From contig CAKNFP010000001.1 of assembly GCA_930633525.1 (NCBI GenBank), forward strand, positions 2,892,001-2,956,000: a DNA stretch of 64,000 nucleotides. The letters run 5' to 3'. Source of the stretch: Hyphomicrobiales bacterium. Lineage in GTDB: Bacteria > Pseudomonadota > Alphaproteobacteria > Rhizobiales > Beijerinckiaceae. The position numbers and the translations under genes are program-made. Shown here one piece after another: positions 58,555-64,000 of this stretch. The notes beneath the pieces are model-generated. The model was not told the origin of the DNA, made no database searches, and worked only from the letters and a program-made list of their open reading frames with translations. Every line of letters begins with the position of its first letter. Positions within the stretch are counted from its first letter, which is position 1.

Positions 58555-60024
58555 GTGCCCAGCCGAACCAACGGCTTCGTTGCTGTCAAAACCCCCGAGG
58601 AAGCGGTCGATCGCCTGACCGAGTTGCATGCCGGCTCCGCCAACGGACTGAGGCGGGCGCTTGAGGCCTATCTCGACAACCAGACCATACCGACGGCGGC
58701 CGAACGCGCTTCCTATCGCTATCCCGAGATTCGCGTCACCTACGAACCGCCCGGCCTGATGCCGGTGACGCCGCGCGCCTATGCGAAATTCCAGGCTCCG
58801 GGCGTCTACGCCACCACCATCACCCAGCCCCGTCATTTTCGCGGTTATCTGGTCGAGCAGCTTCGCCACCTGATGGGTGAATATGGGGCCACCGCCCGAG
58901 TCGGCCTCAGCCACCAGGATATTCCCTACCCTTATGTGGTCGAGCGCGGTGACGAGCTGGCGGGAACGGGGGTGACCGCGGCCGAACTCGCCCGTTATTT
59001 CCCCCCACCCTTGCTGGCATCGGTGGGTGACGAGATCGCTGATGGCCTGTGGGAGGAGGACGCGACGGGGGTCAAGCCGCTCGCGCTGTTCGACGCCGCC
59101 CGCGTCGATTTTTCGCTGCGCCGGCTGGTGCATTACACCGGCAGTGACTGGCGCCACATCCAGCCGTGGATTCTCCTGACCAACTACCACCGCTATGTCG
59201 ACCAGTTCATGCGGCTGGGCCTCGCGGAACTTGCCGCCGGGCGTGCTGAACGCCTTATTCTGCCGGGCAACGTCGTTATCGAGCGCGATCTCACGGAAGC
59301 CGAAGCGATCGCCCGAATCACAGCCGTCGCCTGGCATCGTTTCCAGATGCCCGCCTATCATCTGATCGCGGCGGACGGCCGGGGCACGACGCTCGTCAAC
59401 ATCGGCGTCGGCCCGGCCAATGCCAAGAACATCACGGACCACCTCGCGGTGCTGCGTCCCCAATGCTGGCTCATGATCGGCCATTGCGGGGGGCTGCGCC
59501 AGTCGCAGACCATCGGCGATTATGTGCTCGCCCACGCCTATCTCCGGCAGGATGGCATCCTGGATCGGCTGCTGCCGACCGATATCCCGGTTCCCGCCCT
59601 CGCCGAGATCCAGGTCGCGCTGCAGGAAGCGGCGGCGATCATCACCGGCGATCGCGGTGATGCCCTGAAACAGCGACTGCGCACGGGCACCGTCCTCACC
59701 AATGGCGACCGCAACTGGGAGCTGCGCTGGAGCCAGGAGCGGCGGCGCATCAATCTGTCGCGCGCCATCGCCGTTGATATGGAAAGCGGCACGATTGCCG
59801 CGCAGGGCTATCGTCTCCGCGTGCCATACGGGACGCTGCTATGCGTCTCGGACAAGCCGCTGCACGGCGAGATCAAGCTCCCGGGCGCTGCCAACGCCTT
59901 CTACGAGCGAGCGGTGGGCGAGCATCTGCGCATCGGCCTCAAGGCTCTGGACCTTCTGCGCGAAGAGACCCACGGGCTCCATTCGCGTAAACTGCGCAGC
60001 TTCGACGAGCCGCCGTTTCGCTGA
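58555..60024 (+). CDS. amn: AMP nucleosidase
   Basis: Amn hydrolyses AMP to adenine and ribose-5-phosphate, tuning adenylate pools. The 489-aa protein starts at a GTG. It has the AMP-nucleosidase N-terminal domain (YRYPEIRVTYEPPGLMPVTP) and a C-terminal PNP/UDP phosphorylase-like domain (GVGPANAKNITDHLAVLRP, LMIGHCGGLRQSQTIGDYVL, AIAVDMESGTIAAQGYR). The length fits the family (about 480-490 aa). The B3/4 gene follows after 117 nt on the same strand. Confidence 0.95.
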   Translation: MPSRTNGFVAVKTPEEAVDRLTELHAGSANGLRRALEAYLDNQTIPTAAERASYRYPEIRVTYEPPGLMPVTPRAYAKFQAPGVYATTITQPRHFRGYLVEQLRHLMGEYGATARVGLSHQDIPYPYVVERGDELAGTGVTAAELARYFPPPLLASVGDEIADGLWEEDATGVKPLALFDAARVDFSLRRLVHYTGSDWRHIQPWILLTNYHRYVDQFMRLGLAELAAGRAERLILPGNVVIERDLTEAEAIARITAVAWHRFQMPAYHLIAADGRGTTLVNIGVGPANAKNITDHLAVLRPQCWLMIGHCGGLRQSQTIGDYVLAHAYLRQDGILDRLLPTDIPVPALAEIQVALQEAAAIITGDRGDALKQRLRTGTVLTNGDRNWELRWSQERRRINLSRAIAVDMESGTIAAQGYRLRVPYGTLLCVSDKPLHGEIKLPGAANAFYERAVGEHLRIGLKALDLLREETHGLHSRKLRSFDEPPFR

Positions 60025-60141
60025 TCACTCCAACGCGACAGCGCGACAAGTAACACCGCCGCAACTCGCCCTTGCGGTGGCGGCATGGCTTGTTCCGCGC
60101 GAAGGGGGCAATCTGTGCCCGCTTCGAACGGGACGGGGACC

Positions 60142-60852
60142 ATGCAGCTATCCATTGCCGAAATTTCTCCGCAGTTTCCGGAGGCTCGCATCGCGGCGGT
60201 CGTGATCGAGGGCCTCCAGATCCAGGGAGCTCGCCCGCCCTCGCTCGATGCCTTGATCGCCGAGCGCGAGGCCGCCTGTCGGGAACACTGGGGCGGCCGC
60301 GAACTGTCCGACATCCCCGGCATCGCCGCGTGGCGCTCCGCCTACAAAGGCTTTGGGATCAAGCGCACCAGCTATCGCTCCTCGGTCGAGCGCCTGGTGA
60401 AGCGCGTGCTCGCGGGTGAGCGGCTGCCGGTCGTGAACAGCTTCGTCGACCTCTACAATGCCGTGTCGCTCACGCACGTGATGTGCTGCGGCGCGGACGA
60501 CCTCGACAAGATCGAGCCGCCGCTTGCTTTCCGATTCGCGCGCGACGGCGACAGCTTCATCGACATGGGCGCCTCCGAGCCCGGCGAAGAGAACGATCCT
60601 CCCAAGGAGGGCGAGGTGGTCTATGCCGACGCCCGACATGTGCTGTGTCGGCGCTGGAACTGGCGCCAGGACGCCCGCACCGGCATTTCACCCCGATCCA
60701 CGCGGATCATCGCCACCATCCAGGCCAATGGTCACGGCGACATCAACCAGGCCGTCGCCGATTTCACGACGCTCGTCGCCATCCATTGCGGCGGCCAGAC
60801 CAGCGTCAAGATCGCCGATGCCGCGACGCCGATCGTGACGATTGAGGGTTGA
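60142..60852 (+). CDS. B3/4 domain protein (PheT-like tRNA-editing domain)
   Basis: This protein of 236 aa starts at MQLSIAEISPQFPEA. It has the B3/B4 domain layout related to the editing module of phenylalanyl-tRNA synthetase beta (IAAWRSAYKGFGIKRTSYRS, PVVNSFVDLYNAVSLTHVM, GEVVYADARHVLCRRWNWRQ). Freestanding B3/4 proteins may act on misacylated tRNA or amino acids, but the activity is mostly undefined. It lies downstream of amn on the same strand. Confidence 0.85.
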   Translation: MQLSIAEISPQFPEARIAAVVIEGLQIQGARPPSLDALIAEREAACREHWGGRELSDIPGIAAWRSAYKGFGIKRTSYRSSVERLVKRVLAGERLPVVNSFVDLYNAVSLTHVMCCGADDLDKIEPPLAFRFARDGDSFIDMGASEPGEENDPPKEGEVVYADARHVLCRRWNWRQDARTGISPRSTRIIATIQANGHGDINQAVADFTTLVAIHCGGQTSVKIADAATPIVTIEG

Positions 60853-60868
60853 GGCCCTATCGCGTGTC

Positions 60869-61005
60869 CCCCTTACCCTTCCCCGCAAGGGGGAGGCGCC
60901 CGGAGACGGCGTGATTTATCTCCAAGGCCACACGGAGTAAGTGGCTGGGAAGATATTGGAAAAACGCCAGCCGCTCCCCTCCCCCTTGCGGGGAAGGGTA
61001 AGGGG
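60869..61005. repeat. 28-bp perfect inverted repeat upstream of the methionine operon
   Basis: Arms 60869-60896 and 60978-61005 are exact reverse complements, separated by 81 nt. Each arm itself contains CTTCCCCGCAAGGGGGAGG-like internal pairing. It fills most of the 266-nt gap and is related to the other GC-rich palindromic repeats in the window. Confidence 0.85.
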
Positions 61006-61080
61006 TGGGAGTCACCCGATCTCGACCTCGTCATTTCGCCCGAACGCCCCTGACATCGACCTTGCATCGCCGCCAGATTT

Positions 61081-61102
61081 CACATAAACATATCTTTATG
61101 TG
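61081..61102 (+). promoter_or_regulatory. Palindromic operator before the ArsR-methyltransferase gene
   Basis: CACATAAA and TTTATGTG form a perfect 8+8 palindrome with a 6-nt spacer (CATATC), ending 16 nt before the ATG of the ArsR-type regulator. Its AT-rich arms stand out in GC-rich DNA. It fits an ArsR-family dimer site and probably mediates autoregulation of the regulator-metF-metH operon. Confidence 0.7.
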
Positions 61103-61118
61103 TTGAGATGGCCTGACG

Positions 61119-62129
61119 ATGGATAAACCTGCCCTTCCCTTTCCCGTTCTGCTCACCGCGATGAAAGCCGCGGCGGAGGAGACGCGCTTGCGCATGCTCG
61201 CGCTGCTGAGCGAGGGCGAACTGACCGTATCCGACATGACCGACATCCTCGGGCAGTCGCAACCGCGCATCTCGCGCCATCTGAAGCTTCTCGCGGAGGC
61301 CGGCATTGTCGAGCGCCATCGCGAAGGCGCCTGGGCCTTTTTCCGGATGGCGGACCATCATCCCGCCTCCACCGCCATTCGCGACCTCGTCGCCCATCTC
61401 GACAGTGCGGACCAACGCCTGGCGGGAGACCGCGCCCGCCTGAAGGCCGCGCGACAGGCACGCGCGGAAGCGGCGCAGGCGCATTTCTCCCGCCTCGCGG
61501 ACAATTGGGACAAGGTGCGCTCGTTGCATGTGCCCGAGGAGGCCGTGGAGGCCGCGATCATCGAGGTTGTCGGGGCAAAGCCCGTGCAGGCCTTCCTTGA
61601 CCTCGGCACCGGCACCGGGCGCATGCTGCAGTTGCTGGCGCCGCTGGCCTCGCGTGTGGTGGGCGTCGATGCCAGCCACGCCATGCTCTCGGTGGCACGC
61701 GCCAATCTTGAGCGTGCGGGCCTCGCCAAGGTTCAACTCCAGCAGGGCGACATCCACGCCCTGCCTGTCGAGCACGATGCCTTCGATCTCGTGCTCATCC
61801 ACCAGGTCCTCCACTATCTCGACGATCCGGCCCGGGCGCTCCGCGAAGCCGCGGCCGTGCTCGCTCCGGGCGGTCGCCTGCTGGTGGTCGATTTCGCGCC
61901 TCATGCGCTGGAGTTCCTGCGCGAAGAGCATGCCCACCGCCGGCTCGGCTTCGCCGCGGACCAGATCGGCGGATGGCTTGAGGAAGCCGGCCTCGACGTC
62001 ATCGCCCATCGCGATCTCAAGCCCGAGCGGGACCATCCGGAACAGCTCACCGTATCGCTCTGGCTGGCGCGCGACCGCCGTGTCATCACCGATTTTCAAC
62101 CGCGTTCGTCTCAACGGGAGGTTGCCTGA
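61119..62129 (+). CDS. ArsR-type regulator fused to a SAM-dependent methyltransferase (SahR-like)
   Basis: This 336-aa fusion has an N-terminal winged HTH of the ArsR type (residues about 10-78; LTVSDMTDILGQSQPRISRHLKLLAEAG). The C-terminal class I methyltransferase domain has motif I FLDLGTGTGRML (159-170), then VGVDASHAML and a motif near LVLIHQVLHYLDDP. Similar ArsR regulators of the methionine cycle (SahR) sense S-adenosylhomocysteine, and the second domain could serve as that sensor. No ArsR metal-binding cysteines are present. metF begins at its stop (TGATG overlap). Confidence 0.88.
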   Translation: MDKPALPFPVLLTAMKAAAEETRLRMLALLSEGELTVSDMTDILGQSQPRISRHLKLLAEAGIVERHREGAWAFFRMADHHPASTAIRDLVAHLDSADQRLAGDRARLKAARQARAEAAQAHFSRLADNWDKVRSLHVPEEAVEAAIIEVVGAKPVQAFLDLGTGTGRMLQLLAPLASRVVGVDASHAMLSVARANLERAGLAKVQLQQGDIHALPVEHDAFDLVLIHQVLHYLDDPARALREAAAVLAPGGRLLVVDFAPHALEFLREEHAHRRLGFAADQIGGWLEEAGLDVIAHRDLKPERDHPEQLTVSLWLARDRRVITDFQPRSSQREVA

Positions 62130-63049
62130 TGGCACCCGCTTCTTTTCGCCCCAGCCGCCACAGCTCCCGGCCCGTGCGGGTATCCTTCGAGTTCTTCCCG
62201 CCGAAGACACCGGCCATGGAAGAGACCCTGTGGGCTTCGATCGAGCGCCTGGCGCCGCTCAAGCCCAATTTCGTCTCCGTGACTTACGGCGCAGGCGGTT
62301 CCACGCGCGAGCGCACCCACGCCACAGTGAAGCGCATCGTCGATGAGACAGCCCTGAGGCCCGCCGCCCACCTCACCTGTGTCTCGGCGACCCGCGCGGA
62401 GGTCGACGAGGTCGCGCGCGGCTATTGGGACGCCGGCGTCCGACACATCGTGGCGCTGCGCGGCGATCCGGTCGCCGGCATCGGAACGGCCTACGAGGCG
62501 CATCCCGGCGGCTACGCGTCGTCCTATGATCTCGTCGCGGGACTAAAGCGCATCGGTGATTTCGAGGTTACTGTCTCGGCCTATCCGGAAAAGCATCCCG
62601 AGAGCCCCTCCATCGACGCCGACATCGACATTCTGAAACGCAAGGTCGACGCGGGCGCCGACCGGGCCGTCACCCAGTTCTTCTTCGATAACGACCTCTA
62701 CCTGCGTTATATCGACAAGGTCCGGGCCGCCGGCATCGACATTCCAATCGTGCCGGGCATCCTGCCCGTACAGAACTTCAAGCAGGCCGCGAATTTCGCC
62801 GAGCGCGCCGGCGCCAGCATGCCGGGCTGGCTCGCCGCACGCTTCGATGGCCTGGACGAGGATGTGGAAACCCGACGCCTCATCGCCGCGGCGGTCGCCG
62901 CCGAGCAGGTCATCGATCTCGTTGACCGCGGCGTGACCGATCTCCACTTCTACACGATGAATCGTGCTGACTTGGTCTATGCAATTTGTCATCTCTTAGG
63001 GCTAAGAGCTGACACCGTCGCACCGGCCAAGGCCGTCGCGGCGGCTTGA
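62129..63049 (+). CDS. metF: 5,10-methylenetetrahydrofolate reductase
   Basis: MetF reduces methylene-THF to methyl-THF for methionine synthase, using FAD. The 306-aa TIM-barrel protein has VRVSFEFFPPKTPAMEE, SVTYGAGGSTRERTHATVKR, HLTCVSATRAEVDEV, ALRGDPVAG and AVTQFFFDNDLY, all conserved. The start overlaps the regulator's stop. The gap to metH (244 nt) is filled with repeats. Confidence 0.96.
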   Translation: MAPASFRPSRHSSRPVRVSFEFFPPKTPAMEETLWASIERLAPLKPNFVSVTYGAGGSTRERTHATVKRIVDETALRPAAHLTCVSATRAEVDEVARGYWDAGVRHIVALRGDPVAGIGTAYEAHPGGYASSYDLVAGLKRIGDFEVTVSAYPEKHPESPSIDADIDILKRKVDAGADRAVTQFFFDNDLYLRYIDKVRAAGIDIPIVPGILPVQNFKQAANFAERAGASMPGWLAARFDGLDEDVETRRLIAAAVAAEQVIDLVDRGVTDLHFYTMNRADLVYAICHLLGLRADTVAPAKAVAAA

Positions 63050-63114
63050 GGACGCGACCTCCCTCGGCCTCTTTTTTGCGTCTTGTCAGGCGCGACTGTC
63101 AGGGAAATATCGTT

Positions 63115-63240
63115 CCCTCTCCCCGGTGGGGAGAGGGACAGGGTGAGGGTCCAACGCTTTCCATGGAATCCATGTCCCCTCGGAATCCATGTCCCCTCAC
63201 CCGGACGCTGCGCGTCCGACCTCTCCCCACCGGGGAGAGG
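63115..63240. repeat. REP/BIME-like inverted pair in the metF-metH gap
   Basis: CCCTCTCCCC-GGT-GGGGAGAGGG (63115-63137) is followed by ACAGGGTGAGGG. Later comes the mirrored end CCCCTCACCCGG and CCTCTCCCC-ACC-GGGGAGAGG (63220-63240). The design matches the mraY-murD element, with a short GGACGC/GCGTCC hairpin near its right end. No B12-riboswitch-like sequence is seen here. Confidence 0.85.
63165..63198 (+). repeat. 17-bp tandem duplication inside the metF-metH repeat
   Basis: GGAATCCATGTCCCCTC occurs twice in direct succession (63165-63181, 63182-63198), between the two arms of the larger inverted element. It is a recent-looking local duplication with no coding meaning. Confidence 0.9.
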
Positions 63241-63293
63241 TACACGCGCTGGTTCAACGTTAGCGCTTGAAATCACGGACGAAAGTTAACGCA

Positions 63294-64000
63294 ATGACCG
63301 ATTTCCCTCCCGTCGATGGTGCTGAAGTGCGGGCCGCCCTTAAACAGGCGGCGGCCGAGCGTATCTTGGTGCTCGACGGCGCCATGGGCACGGAATTGCA
63401 GAACAGCAAGTTCTCGGAGGAGGACTTCCGCGGCGAGCGCTTCGCCAAGCACGGCCACGATGTCCGGGGCAACAACGACCTTCTCATCCTGACGCAGCCG
63501 GATGCCGTCAGAAAGGTTCACCTCGACTATTTCCGCGCCGGCGCTGACATCGTCGAGACCAACACGTTCTCCGGGACGTCGATCGCCCAGGCCGACTACG
63601 GCCTTGAAGCCATCGTCTTCGAGCTGAACCGCGAAGGCGCGCGCATCGCCCGCGAGGCCGCCGCCATCGCCCAGAAGGAGGACGGGCGCCGCCGCTTCGT
63701 CGCTGGGGCCGTCGGGCCGACCAACCGCACGCTCTCGCTCTCGCCCGATGTCAATAATCCCGGCTTCCGCGCCGTGACCTTCGACCAGGTGCGCGATGCC
63801 TATGCCGAGCAGGTGCGCGGCCTCATCGCCGGCGGCTCGGACCTCATTCTCATCGAGACGATCTTCGACACCCTCAACGCCAAGGCCGCCGTGGTCGCGG
63901 CCCAGCATGTCTTCGCCGAGACGGGCGTGACGCTGCCGATCATGATCTCCGGCACCATCACCGATCTCTCCGGCCGCACGCTTTCGGGCCAGACGGTCGA
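63294..64000 (+). CDS. metH: Methionine synthase, cobalamin-dependent (5' part, runs off window)
   Basis: MetH transfers the methyl group from methyl-THF to homocysteine through cobalamin. About 235 residues are visible from [18 protein letters not shown]. They belong to the N-terminal homocysteine-binding barrel: [69 protein letters not shown] and [16 protein letters not shown]. The zinc-ligand cysteines lie further on, outside the window. It is downstream of metF with repeats between. Confidence 0.95.
   Translation, partial: MTDFPPVDGAEVRAALKQAAAERILVLDGAMGTELQNSKFSEEDFRGERFAKHGHDVRGNNDLLILTQPDAVRKVHLDYFRAGADIVETNTFSGTSIAQADYGLEAIVFELNREGARIAREAAAIAQKEDGRRRFVAGAVGPTNRTLSLSPDVNNPGFRAVTFDQVRDAYAEQVRGLIAGGSDLILIETIFDTLNAKAAVVAAQHVFAETGVTLPIMISGTITDLSGRTLSGQTV

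Noticed and set aside
63050..63293. Cobalamin riboswitch before metH
   Set aside because: The gap is explained by palindromic repeats and a tandem duplication; no B12-box-like sequence is visible.

Overview
The window is GC-rich, densely coding chromosomal DNA from an alphaproteobacterium, most likely a Hyphomicrobiales (Rhizobiales) member. The main markers are a circularly permuted two-piece tmRNA gene, an alphaproteobacterial-type SspB, DUF4169 and ribbon-helix-helix small proteins, and an uninterrupted-strand dcw cluster. The genus cannot be fixed from sequence reading alone. I see no transposase, integrase, phage gene, CRISPR array or tRNA. This is core chromosome, not an island.

Layout. 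1-6.2 kb: the tail of a lipid kinase converges on a minus-strand group thyA-folA-hflK-hflC-DUF2065-degP (thymidylate/folate synthesis, then membrane protein quality control). 6.5-10.5 kb: a small secreted protein, the permuted ssrA (tmRNA) gene with sspB directly downstream, fumC, and a DUF4169/RHH pair. 10.5-16.6 kb: a giant AsmA-like protein, an FAD-linked D-lactate/glycolate-type dehydrogenase and a Gln-rich small protein, all minus strand. 16.7-23 kb: a PcrA/UvrD helicase with an RGG-rich linker, a small hydrophilic protein, an AraC-type regulator, and two tandem azlC paralogues with one azlD. 23-26.6 kb: an M24 aminopeptidase, two tiny proteins and prmA.

26.9-52.8 kb is one long minus-strand block. 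It reads, in transcription order, mraZ-rsmH-ftsL-ftsI-murE-murF-mraY-murD-ftsW-murG-murC-murB-ddl-ftsQ-ftsA-ftsZ, then lpxC, bamD, recN and ligA. Most junctions overlap by a few bases (ATGA). The block makes the lipid II precursor, exports and cross-links it at the septum, builds the divisome, and adds lipid A synthesis and outer-membrane protein assembly. Candidate MraZ boxes lie upstream of mraZ. Palindromic REP/BIME-like repeats sit in two of the few real gaps (murB/murC and mraY/murD), and large hairpins fill the ftsZ-lpxC gap.

53-64 kb: a KptA/Tpt1 RNA 2'-phosphotransferase (preceded by an overlapping small ORF with a better ribosome site), RNase P RNA (rnpB), two lytic transglycosylases, a glycine-zipper lipoprotein with a strong terminator, an SGNH hydrolase, AMP nucleosidase, and a B3/4 tRNA-editing-like protein. 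The window ends with a methionine-cycle operon: an ArsR-type regulator fused to a methyltransferase (SahR-like) with a palindromic operator in front of it, metF, and the start of metH, which runs off the window.

No clearly new multi-gene system is visible. The most interesting items are the ssrA-sspB linkage, the KptA locus with its overlapping leader ORF, the regulator-methyltransferase fusion with its operator, the azlC duplication, and the repeats and hairpins in the dcw gaps.
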